A stretch of 64,000 bases of DNA from Rhexocercosporidium sp. MPI-PUGE-AT-0058 (GCA_020746875.1 JAGTJL010000015.1:992001-1056000), one strand, 5' to 3'; shown: positions 1-11,924, numbered from the stretch's first letter. Notes: generated from the sequence alone by a model not told the origin. Numbers and translations: made by a program.

Positions 1-708
1 CTCCTCCTCTCAGACTCTGCCCTCCCATTGGGTTCATTCGCATTCAGCAGCGGTCTCGAGTCTTATCTCGCGCATACTCGTCCGAGCTCGTCCTTCCCCG
101 CGTTCCTGGGATTCTCCCTCTCATCCTATGCCTCTACAACTTTGCTATTCGTCGCTGCGGCCTACAGAAATGTCTTCGACTTGGTAGAACTCGACGATGC
201 TCTGGATGCGGCAATAATGTGCACAGTGGGCCGTCGGGCTTCTGTTGCACAAGGAAGAGCTTTGCTTTCGATATGGGACAGGTCGTTTTCTTCTGCATTA
301 CCTGCTGGAGCATCAGTTACTAGTGTACAGGCATTGAAGGAATTCACGGGTCTCTTGCGCGGTACGTCATCGACCGGGGCCTCCAATGACTTGCCTACGG
401 CTTCTGCCCATCTTGGCCCATTGTTCGGAGCGATTGCATGCATCTTGGGAATGAGCTTGGAGCAGACGGCATATGTCTTCATGTTGAGCCATGTGAAGGC
501 TCTGCTGTCAGCTGCCGTACGAGCAAGTATATTTGGACCATACCACGCCCAGAAACTGCTGGCAAGTGTAGAGGTACAACAAGGCATACAACGAGTCATT
601 GACCAGGAGTGGAACACAAGCATCGAAGACGCGGGTCAGAGTGTGCCAGTCATGGACTTGTGGGTTGGGAGACACGAAATGCTGTACTCAAGAATCTTCA
701 ATAGTTAA
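1..708 (+). CDS. ureF: Urease accessory protein UreF, 5'-truncated by the window edge
   Basis: The frame is open from base 1 and ends at TAA 706-708, giving 235 residues of a protein whose start lies left of the window. The visible N-terminal part carries the UreF signature LLLSDSALPLGSFAFSSGLE. The C-terminal half is the helical UreF region (HLGPLFGAIA, then LSHVKALLSAAVRASIFGPY). UreF acts with UreD/UreH and UreG as the chaperone that loads nickel into urease in the cytosol. No intron is needed in the visible part. A neighbouring ureD or ureG is not present here, as is usual in fungi where these genes are scattered. Identification is firm; the missing start codon and any 5' exon cannot be judged. 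Confidence 0.9.
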   Translation, partial: LLLSDSALPLGSFAFSSGLESYLAHTRPSSSFPAFLGFSLSSYASTTLLFVAAAYRNVFDLVELDDALDAAIMCTVGRRASVAQGRALLSIWDRSFSSALPAGASVTSVQALKEFTGLLRGTSSTGASNDLPTASAHLGPLFGAIACILGMSLEQTAYVFMLSHVKALLSAAVRASIFGPYHAQKLLASVEVQQGIQRVIDQEWNTSIEDAGQSVPVMDLWVGRHEMLYSRIFNS

Positions 709-841
709 ATCCACGCATCCGTGCACCAAAATTATGTTTCTGGAGCCATTGACCGAGAAAGCAAATCATGATGCTCCAAAAGCTTTTGCATTCTATGCTA
801 CATCCATCCCATTTGTGCCCCTGAACGCCAAATGCTAACCC

Positions 842-2089
842 TTAATCACTATCACTATCATATGCAACCAGGGGACCAGATGGCGCTGGAGCTTTTGACT
901 TCGGTGCAACTGCCTGCGCGCCCTTCAATGCTGCCAGAGTACTACTCGAGAATATGCCACTCTCCTCTGCCTCTTCCCTCTCCACTTGGTCAACCTCAAG
1001 CATCAGCCGTTGGTCATCCTCGATCATTAGTCGTTGCTCGTCCTCGAGTTCTAGCCCCTGTCTTCCTACCGGGTTGACAGCATTGGCACTACGAGCAAAG
1101 TAGATGTCATCCGGGGCTTCATATCCTGCCAAGCCAAATCCACCATCAATCTTCTTTCGCTTCCGTGCTTCTGGATCCCGGCCTTCGATCTCTGCCACGA
1201 ACTCAGCCGGTAATGCCCTTCGTACTGCCTCTGCTGCCTGCTCCTCAATTCTCCGTACCTCGCGCTTCTGTGCCATAGGATTGGGATCTGCGCTGGCCCA
1301 TCGAACGTTTAGGATCTCGTTGTGGTCTAGTGATTGATGTGCCATAGCTTCTTTTGCGAATTGTGCATTTGCTTCGTTCGAGTATGTAATGAAGGCAACA
1401 CCTCTTGTGTTCAATACACGGACTAAAACATGGTTAGGATCCAGCTTGAAGAGGAGAACTTAGGTAAACTTACTGCGCTCAACCTCTCCCCATTCCGCAA
1501 AATGTCTAGCCACAACCTCCTCGATATCGTCACTGACATGGATCCGTCCAACGTAGACTGTGCGATTTTGCCTCATGAAACTTCCTACACCTCCCATATC
1601 ATCTCTATAGTCCGAATGCTTGTCTCTGCCGAAAACATCCACATTTGGGTTGAACATGTCGTGAATTCCAGGCAACCTATGCAGATACTCGCATTCCTGA
1701 CCCTTCGGACATATGCCGCGCGCGAAGAAGAGGCAGAAGTAGCTTCCAGTGACCTTGTCCGCTCTCGTATATCCAGTATCCTTCGCGACATTGCATCGTC
1801 CAGCAGCCGCAGTTTTCGACAAGTATTTGTCTTCGCGATCACCTCCCGACCATTTATTGTACCAGATATTGAAGATCGTGCCTGTTTGTGGAGGGGGTTC
1901 GGACTTCATCGTCGAGGGATCAACTTGTGGTCGCGCTGGACGCTTCTTTTTGCGAATGATCTTCTTCATCTTCCGTTCGCCCACCGCTGTGACCTCGTTG
2001 CTGGTTGTTGCCAGAGCTGTAGATGTCTCCTCTGCATCCACATCCTGGGGAGCCATCGTGGGAGGAGTTGCTGTCTCGACGTCGGCCAT
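842..2089 (-). CDS. cwc2: Pre-mRNA-splicing factor Cwc2 (CCCH zinc finger plus RRM)
   Basis: Two exons on the minus strand, 1474-2089 and 842-1422, are joined by a 51-nt intron (donor GTAAGT, branch CTAAC, acceptor TTTTAG). They encode 398 residues. Order of parts: a low-complexity N-terminus with a basic KKIIRKKKRPARPQ stretch, the conserved Cwc2 'torus' region with a CCCH finger (CLFFARGICPKGQECEYLH), then an RRM with RNP2-like TVYVGRIHV and RNP1-like RGVAFITY; the RRM is split by the intron. The tail is acidic and ends in DSDSD. In the known family Cwc2/RBM22 contacts U6 snRNA and links the Prp19 complex to the spliceosome catalytic core. It diverges from the rhomboid gene across about 400 bp. 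The length fits the family. Confidence 0.93.
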
Positions 2090-2491
2090 TTTGTTGATTG
2101 GCGCAAGATTGAGTACAAGTGCAGAGGAATCAAAAGTTCCAGGATGAGGCTGAGATTCAAGTCATGCGCCACAGCCTGCCACTAGCTGGAGCTAAACCTC
2201 ACCAGGCACCTGCAACTTGTGTGCCAGAGCTTAAATTCCGCCTGCGAACTTCCAATTGTAAACAAATTATCCAGCAGTTTCACACTTACTTACTGCAGTG
2301 AATGCCGGCTGGTACAAGAGGAGCTGTAATCCGAGAATGCTAGATTGGAAAGTCATCGTTGACTGAGCCGGACGGTAAGTGCATTTCTATGTCTCATGAA
2401 CCTGCAAGGCTTCCAGGTTCTTTTCCAACATCGAGCCAATAATCTCTCCCATCTATCAAACAACAGTAGAACCAGCTTAACTACGAACATC
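2090..2491. promoter_or_regulatory. Divergent intergenic promoter between cwc2 and the rhomboid gene
   Basis: About 400 bp separate the divergently transcribed start codons of cwc2 (minus) and the rhomboid gene (plus). I see no ORF, repeat or RNA gene in it. It probably holds both promoters and leaders; no specific element can be assigned with confidence. Confidence 0.5.
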
Positions 2492-3587
2492 ATGAACTTC
2501 TTCAAAAAGAGCTTCAGCTCTGCTAGCCTGCCATTGTGTCAACCATATCGACCACCTTCAATTGACAAGCTTCTTGTGAGCTGCACTACCCCGCTCTCTT
2601 GAAGTCCTGTAAACTGACGCGACCCAGCTCAAAACCACACGCGTCAATTGCTCACTACAGCTACCATTTCGACCATTCAGCACAATTAGCCAATGCCGTC
2701 CGAATCTTTACACATGCAACCCCAAAAAACATTTGACCATAAGACTACGTCGTAAACACAAACGCTCGTCCCCAAAGATATACTTCGAACAGCCCGTAAC
2801 ATCGCGATGGCAGCCCCCTCACGTCAGAACAGGGAATCTAGTAGTGGTTAGTCTAGTCGGAGCCTGTGTAGGGATATTCTTCTGGAACGGCCATCTACAA
2901 TCCGAAGCACGTCAGAAGGCCACCAGAGAAGCGCGCAAGAAAGCCAGCGATTTCTACGAGAATTTCGTGATGACTGTTCGTAGTCTCGAGCCTGGACGGT
3001 ACTACACCCTGATCAGCTCGGCATTCATGCATCGGGACGTGATGCATCTAGGACTCTGTATGCTTGGCTTATTTACGATTGGGCGTACGGTTGTTGCGGG
3101 ATCTGGAGTGCCTTCTTTCCTCGTTCTGTATTTTGGCTCTGCTGTCGCGGGAGGCGTTGCACAGGTGAAGTTCTGGGAGGCGAGTAGTTCGCCGTACACG
3201 GTCAATTATGGTATGGGATCTTCTGGGGCTATCTCAGGGCTTTTTGCTGCGCTGGCTTGTTCGATGCCTACGTCTCGAATCCTGCTCCTTTTTATACCCA
3301 TGCCTATGTTTGTTGCGGCTGCTCTGAATGTGGGTATCAGTGTCGGTGGGATGCAAGGAAGATGGCTTCAGAATTGGGGCCATGCGGATCACTTAGGAGG
3401 GATGGCTTTTGGTGCTCTTTGGTGGGCGCTGGCGATGAGGCGACGAGCTCCTTTGGGAGACTGTTTAGACCTAGGTTTTAGGCCTTGGAGATGGGGTTCA
3501 GGTGTGTACAAGTCCCTGATCCTTAGCAGGCGTCCAGGAATCTCTTACTTTTTGCTCTGTAATACTAGTCTGCGATTCTGTATATAA
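2492..3587 (+). CDS. Rhomboid-family intramembrane serine protease, probably mitochondrial
   Basis: I model two exons, 2492-2575 and 2628-3587. The donor is GTGAGC; the acceptor ACCCAG follows a CTGAC branch-like site, and the splice is in phase 0. The product has about 347 residues. The N-terminus is basic and rich in Ser/Arg with few acidic residues, as in mitochondrial targeting presequences. The core has several membrane segments and both rhomboid catalytic elements: GxSG in GMGSSGAISG (nucleophile Ser) and the His in HADHLGG. An HRDVMHLGLCMLGLF segment matches the conserved rhomboid TM2 region. Rhomboids cleave transmembrane substrates within the bilayer. The substrate and whether this is the Pcp1/PARL orthologue cannot be told. 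The 5' exon is inferred from splice signals and frame only. Confidence 0.85.
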
Positions 3588-3810
3588 AGTTTGTGATCTG
3601 GCCTAGGCATTAGCTGCTAGTGCGACACTTTTGCACTTTAGATTATCTTCTCGAGTTTGAGTGAGCACATTTAGCTATTATCCCCTCTCTTCATTTCCCC
3701 GTCGTGCTTGTTCTCATCGTGAGGTAGATATCTACAAACAGCACCATTTTGGTGCACCGAGGACCGCTCCATAGAACAGCCTTTGGCAACCAACAACGCT
3801 CTTAACTCGC

Positions 3811-4696
3811 TTAATAGCCACGACTGCAATCCGTCACCCCATTCTCGGAACTAGTCAACAACAACAACCCAACAATAAGTCCATAAATCGCTACACCAAC
3901 ACCACTAGTCAGCTCCAAAGTCCAATTCCAATCAAGAAAACCACACCGAAACAGAATGGGATAGACAGACTCACCCAACACCTCAGCAAAAATCAACATC
4001 ATCATCATCCCGACAAACATCCTCGGCTGCTGCCCCGTCGCCCTCACCCCCGCATCGCCCACAATCCCAATACAAAACCCCGCACTCAGACAACATAGTC
4101 CCACTGACAGCCCGGCAGAGAGTTGCATGAAGCTGGTGTGGAGCGCGACTTTCTCTTTGAGGGATGAGGAGATGACTACGGAGACTACGAGGCCGTAGAT
4201 TGCGAGAATGCCAGCCAGGATAGGGGGCATGAGGTCTAGTGGGGTAGTGTTAGTAAATCTGGGGGAGGGGATTGAAGGCGGAGAAGAAAGAGTGGATGGG
4301 AATGGGTCTCGGAACGAACTTCTAATCATCATATCCGGTCTCAGGACACTAACAGCCGATATCCCAATCCCTGATTTCGCGATCCCGTATGCGGCGCCTA
4401 GACTCGAGAAGATCATGGCAACTGCGCAGCCCATGCATCCGAAGAAAGACTGGTTATGTTTTGTCAATGTTAGGGATGGCTTGGGAAGTGAAGGACTTGG
4501 AGGATATGGAGACGTACGGCGTAGATGGGACTAGGTGGAGAAGGTACGAATTAGTTGGGATGTTTGTTTGTTTGGGAGGGAAGGGAAGGGAAGGGGAGAG
4601 GAGAAGAGGGAAGGATTACCATCGGCCTTGATCGAAGTATTCCATCACTGCTTCGCTGGCTGTAGATGCAAAGAGGAGATGCTCTTGGGTAGACAT
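3811..4696 (-). CDS. V-type ATPase proteolipid subunit (c or c')
   Basis: Five minus-strand exons, 4620-4696, 4518-4530, 4320-4449, 3975-4235 and 3811-3890, give 186 residues. Exon 2 is a 13-nt microexon; splicing it in restores the family motif CPIYA before SFFG. Four hydrophobic segments match the proteolipid fold: [14 protein letters not shown] in TM1, [13 protein letters not shown] in TM2, [13 protein letters not shown] in TM3, and [17 protein letters not shown] in TM4. TM4 holds the proton-carrying Glu. In the known complex these subunits form the rotor ring of the Vo sector in vacuolar and other endomembranes. The first 25 residues are an N-terminal extension beyond the usual short leader. 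Assignment to Vma3 or Vma11 is left open. Intron 3 has a non-consensus GTTCGT donor, but the join gives the expected [11 protein letters not shown]. Confidence 0.88.
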
Positions 4697-5788
4697 GAAT
4701 GGGTGTGGGCACACGAAGTGATATATTTCTGATAGACTAACATCTATCTGTAGATAGGCACCAAAGTCCAATAATAAAGACAAAAGAATCAACGACGTGA
4801 AAGATGGAAGAGACAGAGAAAGAGGAAAGCAGGAAGAGAAACAGCTAAGTGTAGTCGTAGTCGTTATTCGATTCAGCTCCGAGCCGGGAAACGACGCCAG
4901 CGAAGAAACATCCCTATTCGTCCGTCTTATATACCACACAGCAAACCACAGCACAGTTGGAAGCAGGCCTCGTGAGCAGGATTCAGGCACGCTCGCCTGG
5001 CGTACACCTACACGAACAATTTGGGTGATGTTCTCATACCTAGGTATGTTCCGTTAGGCACCGACTTTCGGCAAGATGTGATTCGGTCATGTGGGGTTGT
5101 GATAGCTGCCTGGGTTTGAGGTAGGGAAGAGGCGTTTGGTTGGGTTGAGGCTGGGATAAGAGTGTTCTGAAAGAGAGAGGGAGAGCTTGCTTCGTGATGT
5201 GAGTGATGGGGAAGCTCCACTGTTGAGCCACGTCATGTGATGCGCGAATAGAAGGTCACGTTTTACCCGTTTCAAAAGATCTGGTCTCAATCATCCTGTC
5301 AATCCCAATTCCAAGCTCAGACACGCCCAAAAGCCCATATTTTCTTTACCTCACAACACCAGCAGAAAAGGCAACTACCGACAATTGTACGGCGCGCCTA
5401 TTCCAGCCGTCCGCAGTGTTTCGTGGGCTATATCAACCCCTCACATGTGCAGCTTAAGTCAACGAACCGGGGTCACACCACTTGCATGCAACCTCAACCA
5501 ATCGATATCCGCGAATTCTAATGCTGGTTGTCAAGATGTCGCAAATGCACCCGACAGTCTGGTACGCTTCATTTTCAAGGTAAGGTGCTTGCTGCGCCGC
5601 CCCATGCGAGCGCTTAAGAAGGAATGTTTAGCCTGATAAGAGATGAAGGTACCTCCCTGCCCTTCCTGCTGCGGATTCTGGTTTGTTTCTTTCCTTTTCG
5701 CCGTTCTGACTTGTGTGTACAGTACATTCGTTCGCTCGCCTGTATATCTACTCGTGCTTGTGTGTGTTTCTCTTGATGAAAAGTTGAA
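4697..5788. other. Non-coding intergenic region between divergent genes
   Basis: About 1.1 kb lie between the proteolipid gene (minus) and the membrane-protein gene (plus). No convincing coding region is visible. It contains a perfect 14-bp palindrome (CATACCTAGGTATG, 5035-5048). It probably holds the two promoters and leaders. Confidence 0.5.
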
Positions 5789-6912
5789 ATGATACAAAAC
5801 CCCTCTTTTTCGAGGATTCTAATCGGAGGAGTTTCGGTACTTGCGATTCAAGAAGGGCGAGGTGTGTGGGCGCAGTCGACTGCGAGTTGGCTGTTTCCGC
5901 TGGAGGATGGATTGACGATCAATACTGTCGATAAGATATTCCTGCAATGGACGTCGAACTATGCGGACGCGTGGTTGAATATGTGGTGTCAGAATGGGAC
6001 GGTGGGGAATAATGTCGTGCTGGGTGAGTAGTAATATACGGAGTGCGTGGCCCCAAGAAGCATTGCCTGATAGATTTGTTTTCTTTAGGAAGTCAATTTC
6101 AGGTCGGCTCGACTGGAAGATACGGATACGTGATGGCCAGCGATTTCCCAGGCCAGAAAGCCTTTCCGGTCGCGTGCCATGCGCAGCTTGCTGTGGAGGC
6201 GAATGGAGCTGGTGTGGATGGACCAGTTGGAATTACCTGGACTTCTCAAAGTGCTAAAGCTGCGAGGACGTTTTCGCTCGATTCGAGTGGTACGACTTCT
6301 CTGCCAATAGTTACTACAACTTCTTCAGCACTCCCAACGGCGTCGAATACATCACAATTGCCAGTTGAGAGCGCAAAGTCCAGTACCAGGCCATCAACAG
6401 GCTCAACAGGAAGTAGCTCACGGGCTTCATCTACTTCTACTGGAAGCAGCTCTAGCGTGACTACACCTGCAATATCCTCATCGCCTTCTCCAACCTCATC
6501 ACCGCCTAATACTGCAACGAACCCAGGTCCAACATCTGGGGCGATTGCTAGCACAGACTCAAAGTCTGGTGGTTCCAATAATGTTGGGGCCATTGTCGGA
6601 GGTGTCATAGGAGGACTTGCACTCCTTTGCTTTATCATCTTCGGCGCGCTCTTCCTCCGAAAATACCAACGAAAAGACGACAACTCAGCACCAAAACGGA
6701 CACCTTCAAACAGTTGGTGGCGACGAATATACCGAACTACGGAGATGCAGACGGGTGGTCTCCACGAGAAGGACGGGGATGTGGTTCTACCCAGGCTGGA
6801 GAAAGATGGAAATCAGTTGCATGAGATGGTGGGAGATATGCCGGCTAGGCATGAGAAAGAGGCGAGTCTTGTTCAGAACAGGAGATATACTCCGATTGAG
6901 CTGCCTACTTAG
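5789..6912 (+). CDS. Ser/Thr-rich single-pass plasma-membrane protein (Wsc/Mid2-like architecture), unknown function
   Basis: Two exons, 5789-6023 and 6089-6912, are joined across a GTGAGT...CTTTAG intron that restores VVLGSQFQVG. The product has 352 residues. Parts in order: a hydrophobic N-terminus (about residues 8-29) that looks like a signal peptide; a small extracellular domain with WLFPLEDGLTIN and a pair of Cys; a long Ser/Thr/Pro-rich stretch likely to be O-mannosylated; one strong transmembrane segment at about residues 244-268 (GAIVGGVIGGLALLCFIIFG); a basic stop-transfer KYQRK; and a charged cytosolic tail. The layout resembles fungal cell-wall stress sensors, but no WSC cysteine pattern is present, so a sensor role is only a guess. 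The first ATG with a hydrophobic follow-on was chosen as the start. Confidence 0.8.
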
Positions 6913-9553
6913 ACAGGCGGAATCTAATATCTTGAGTGGAAGAGAGTGTAAATACGTCTTTTGTTAACCCTGCATATACGGCTGTGAAAACATCTTAGCA
7001 TATTGGTTGATACGCAGACATATAGAGATCAAGACCAAAGTAAATTGGAACGAAGCAAAGCGACTTGGGCCTAGATACCTAAAATACCTCAAAGCCTCCA
7101 AATAACACGTGACCACGAGTCACATGGAAGAGGGAAAATGCCTGCGTACCGATACTCAGACAAGGCTTGGCTATGCACATCACATCGCGACCCTGGGAAT
7201 ACCGACTTGGGAAAGTCCTCAATTGGAGACGAAGAGTAGGGACCACAGTACGATACGTTACCAACGGAATCTCAGACTGAAGTCTACTGAACTTGTAATC
7301 CTTAACATCAGATAGGAGGCTGCTCAATGAAGAATGTTCCTTCATCAGACAGGCCGTTGATATCTCACACTCTGCGTGACAAAGATCCCCTTTCTTCTTA
7401 AGACGTCCAAGATGTCGTTATTATATATAGTGCAGGCGGGGTTGGCAGTCGGGTGTGGGAGTGATAAAGGCCGCCTTGGTTGGATCACAGACGGTACGAG
7501 GCGGGCTGCTGCTACTGGGCTTCGGAGAGAAGAGGCAGATCTGGGGAATTATTTCAAGTGGCTTTTGTGTCCAAAACGCCCAAGGCCTTCGGCATATGTC
7601 AGGGAGAGAAGAAGGTTGTGAATGGGAACACAACAAGAGGTGAGATGTTTGATATTCTACAGCCACCGCAGCCTCGCCAGGAGTGTTTTTGATATCCGCT
7701 CTGCTCTGGTGCCGAAGCACGGGCCACGGTAAATGCATGGCTTGGCAGGGGGGCAAGGAATGTGCTTTGCAGATGGATGTGAGCTCGCTGCTGGAGCAAG
7801 TTGAAGACGGTTAGATGGGGTTAGTGTCAAACGTCCAAAGTACTTGACTGGAACTCCAACTCGCGTTCGTAGATTTCACCCAACAGATTGCGAACCGAAA
7901 CATCATCTTGGCAGGATACTACTTTTGGCTTGATCTGCCAGCAACAACCTGTGCGAGCATCCATCTGCCATGCTGAAATTCGGACCACGCTTCTTAGCAT
8001 TACGAGCTGTGCCGAGCAAAGTCGGTCTCCTTGGTGAAGTCTTGGAGGAGTTACATCCGAACCAAGCGCCCCAGTAGTTCTCGCCCATCTGGTTCGGAGT
8101 AGAGTTTGCTCTGCCTTGTCAGCTTGTCTTCTTGCTTCTCCCAACTCCCCAACTGCCTCACACTCACTTCACCGCGTCCCCTTAGCGCCCAGCCGGCACG
8201 AAACCATAAAACCATACATCGACGAATGGCAGACAGGCAGAATGGAAGTTCGCTCAAGGAAAGCTCCGTTTCGCCCAGACACACATCGCCCTCTTTCATG
8301 TCTCAGCTTGATCGCCGCCTGGTCTTCTTGCCTGTGCCGACCGGGGGTTGGGCTTGCAGCCGCGTTTCGGATGCTCGCTTGGGAGGCTTCTCAGCCCAGT
8401 TGACGCAGCTGCCGTGCTGCTCCGCGTTTCCTGTGTCTGATCATCCTCCATCGAGCATGATCGTTCGCAAGCTTCAGCGAGCTGCTCTGCTCTGGGAATA
8501 GGATGGGTAGCCTCCCCTCAACGTCGGTCATCTCAGCGCAGCGCAACAGTGCCCGCAGTAAGCAGTTGAGGGGGGTGGGCCATGCGTGGCTATGCCTATT
8601 GTCTCTTTCATTCATTCCTTTTGTTCCCTCTGCCCCTCCCATACCGCGTACACTGTGCTTGCTCACCGCGAGAAGTGGCTGTCATCGCGCTCCCTCCCCC
8701 TTCCTCTCTCTCCTCTCCCCCCTCTCTCTCCTCTCTCTTGCTCCTCTCCTCTCTCTTGCTCCTCTCCCTCCAACATTCATTCGCCCTCGGCCGCGTCACT
8801 TCACTTGCGGGCCCCCCCAAGCCCCCGGTCGTCGCCAAGCGAATACAAAGCCCTCCTCCTAGTGCCACCACTGCACCAAGGTGCTGTGTGTCGCAGTGCT
8901 CCCAAGAAAAACGCTTGGAATTATTTCATCAGCCTCTCACCTTTCGATACCCAGATCTTGGACTTTACTTGGCATTTCTAATTATCCAAGCCTTTTGGTA
9001 TTGTCTGAGGCCATCTCGCTACATTTCATCTGCCTGCTTTCTGTGCTGCTGTTTCCTCCTACCATACATACATCTGCATCTCACCCTCACCACCACCCCT
9101 CCATCCCAATCCAGCCCTACAGCAAGGTCGATCAGGAACCATCCGCCCAGGCAACGTCAGATCTAGGAATTTAATCTCTCTTTCATGGAATCTTCAACAG
9201 TAGCTTTATTTTCGGGTTAATCGGTTGTTCCGGATACACAAACTCGCCGAACCTGTCAATCTGTGTCGTCAGTCTTTACGTCTGTCAGTTAGTTAGTCAG
9301 TCAGTCATTCGCTACGCCTTGAACAATATCCACCGCCACAACCAACTCAGTCTTTTACTAGTCATTCTACTCAGAGTAGCTGCCGTGTGGCTTCCAGAAT
9401 TATTTCAAATTTCGGCTTTTACAGCCGAGACTAGATCTCCTAGTGTACCCAGGACCGCGTCATCTGGATCTTGGGACCGAATATAGTCAAGAAGTGCCCA
9501 TTTCCAGGAGGAAGGGTTACCTCTACGTTAGCAGCTGTTTCTTACAGATAATC
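6913..9553. other. Long non-coding stretch upstream of the aspartic protease gene
   Basis: About 2.6 kb without a recognisable gene. Open frames here have no family-like motif and lie in biased sequence. The stretch 8691-8771 is almost pure C/T and contains an approximately 20-bp direct repeat of CTCTCTCTTGCTCCTCT type. Such pyrimidine-rich tracts are common just upstream of transcription start sites in filamentous fungi. The right-hand part is probably promoter and 5' leader of the protease. Confidence 0.5.
8691..8771 (+). repeat. CT-rich low-complexity tract with short tandem repeat
   Basis: Nearly all C and T over about 80 bases, with two adjacent copies of a unit of about 20 bp. Probably a core-promoter pyrimidine tract. 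Confidence 0.6.
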
Positions 9554-11052
9554 ATGAAGTGCTTTTCGACGTTGGCCATCTCGGCGACTTTATTGTCAAC
9601 ATGTACCGAAGGACTTCAATTACAGAGGAGAACCGATGGACCAGCAAGAGTTGTAGGGTTGGAAATCGAGAGAAATACGATAAGGAATCCAGTAGTGAGG
9701 GACAGGATACGAAGGAGAGCGAACACTGTTCAAGCAACTGTAGACAATGAGGTGTGTTGAATTATTATCAATGTGGAGACTCGGGCTGACTTTTGAAGGA
9801 AACCTTATACTTTGCGAATGCAACTCTGGGAACACCACCACAAAGTTTTCGGTTACATCTCGACACAGGCAGTAGCGACTTATGGGTGAACACGGGATCG
9901 TCAACGCTGTGTAAAACGAAAGGAAGCCCATGTGCATTCGCAGGGACATATTCCGCCAACTCGTCGTCAACGTACTCCTATGTCGCGAGCGACTTCAATA
10001 TTTCATACGTGGATGGATCGGGAGCAGCTGGGGATTATGTGACGGACACTTTCTCGATCGGTTCGACAGCAGTATCGAAGCTGCAATTTGGGGTTGGCTA
10101 CATAAGTTCGTCGAGTGAAGGAATTCTGGGAATCGGTTACGAGGTCAATGAAGTTCAGGTTGGACGGGCAGGAAAGTCACCATACCGGAATCTGCCCTCG
10201 CAAATGGTGGAGGATGGACTGATCCAATCGAATGCGTACAGCTTGTGGTTGAATGACCTCGATGCAAGCACTGGACATATTTTGTTTGGTGGAGTCGATA
10301 CGGGCAAATACTTGGGCACACTGGAAACCCTACCAGTCCAGGCACAGAGAGGATTTTTTGCCGAATTTCTCATCACGCTCACGGCTGTGAGCTTCGGTAG
10401 GACGGTTATTGCGAGGAACCAAGCACAGGCCGTCCTCCTGGACTCCGGTAGCTCCCTCACCTACCTCCCAGACTCCATGACCGAGGCCATCTATGAACAA
10501 GTGGACGCTCAATACGATTCCTCCCAAGGCGCAGCATACGTTCCTTGCTCTCTGGCCGACAATGCCACGACCCTCAACTTCACCTTTTCCGGTCCAATGA
10601 TCTCTGTTCCCATGAATGAGCTCGTTATCGTCGTCACTTCAGCCAGTGGGCGACAATTAACTTTCTCGGACGGAACACCAGCATGCCTCTTCGGTATCGC
10701 CCCAGCAGGATCCAGCACCTCAGTCATGGGCGACACATTCATTCGATCTGCCTACCTCGTCTACGACCTCGCGAACAACGAGATCTCAATCGCCCAAACG
10801 AATTTCAACTCGACCACTTCAAACGTCGTCGAGATAGCAAAGGGCTCAACCAGCGTTCCAGGCGCCACAGATGTAAATGATCCAGTCGAGGCGACTGTCG
10901 GTGTGGATAATGGAGTTATGGCTGGTGGAACACCTTCTATAGGTCTAGGAGGATCAGCGACGTCGAAAGGCGGAGCGCAACGGACAGCAGCGCCTATGAA
11001 TATTGGAGCCATGGCCGCCATCGGTGCGGGCATGTTTTACGCTGCCATGTGA
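9554..11052 (+). CDS. Secreted pepsin-like aspartic protease (candidapepsin/yapsin type)
   Basis: Two exons, 9554-9751 and 9799-11052, phase 0, encode 483 residues. The start at 9554 gives a clear signal peptide (MKCFSTLAISATLLSTCTEG). A propeptide follows with a basic RRR site near residue 53 where a kexin-like protease could cut. The mature enzyme has the two catalytic motifs of family A1: DTGS at about residue 88 (LHLDTGSSDLWV) and DSGS at about 281 (LLDSGSSLTYL). After the catalytic domain comes a Ser/Thr/Gly-rich stretch and a weakly hydrophobic tail (IGAMAAIGAGMFYAAM) that could be a GPI-attachment signal. Expected role: cleavage of proteins outside the cell or at the wall at acidic pH. 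The GPI call is tentative; the protease call is firm. Confidence 0.93.
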
Positions 11053-11924
11053 TAGACGGGACAAGATGAGATGATAGATGTACAGACAACCTTTTACCTT
11101 TCGTCCTTGGGGAAAATTACACCGGGTATTTTAGATAGGCTACTTTTATAGGACCTGGGGGAAGCGTGGGCGTCGACTTCGGTGCATTGTTCTTTGGCGT
11201 TGGGTGGATTACAAGATACAGGCAGGTACTGGGGATCTCGGGTTGGAAATTTGATAGACGTCTGCCTGACGTCTGACTTTGTTGAATTTTTATGACGAGC
11301 GAGCATTAGCATTCTCGATGATTTTTTGCATAGCATTGCAGGGCGTACTGGATTTGGTTGTACATATCATCATGTCGTTCTACAAATGGTAACTAAATTT
11401 ATGACCTGAGATGAAGAGTCTCAAATTGAATCACGACATGTTTTCTCCAGATTTATTGTGTTAATGATAACCTACCAATTCAGTGAAGGTATCGATAGTT
11501 AGATCAGGGAGATGCATCCAGCTAGGCGTCGTACAGTCTGTTCGTGCCAAGAGTGGGAATATCATGCTATTGCAAGGTCCCCAGAGACTGTGCGCAACGT
11601 TCTTTTAAAAGATATTCTCAGGGTCTACAGCATTCCTCTGGGGTTCTTACATACTAATTCTCAATGAGCATAGACCTCAAGAAAAAGGTTCGATTGTAAC
11701 CTTATTCAAACTAAAGCCAAGTATTCCGAAACTACACTGTAAGGGAGTGTACAACAAGATGTCCTAGAGTCCGAACCCCTCCTTACCCACCCAACCCTCC
11801 CCTCCCACAATAACATCCGAAGTCCCCCGCCCCCTTGCCCACAAATCTCTCTCCCTACCCTAAAATTTTTGGTCTCTATATTTAGCCAAATAAGCACCTC
11901 CCACCATCAATCCAAGATCAAAGT
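11053..11924. other. Non-coding spacer between the protease gene and tRNA-Lys
   Basis: About 870 bases containing the 3' region of the protease gene and the upstream flank of the tRNA. I see no ORF or repeat worth annotating. Confidence 0.5.

Noticed and set aside
8582..9166. 194-codon open frame upstream of the aspartic protease
   Set aside because: Made of the CT-rich promoter tract; a long Ser/Leu/Pro run without domain. Several frames are open at once, which points to composition rather than coding.
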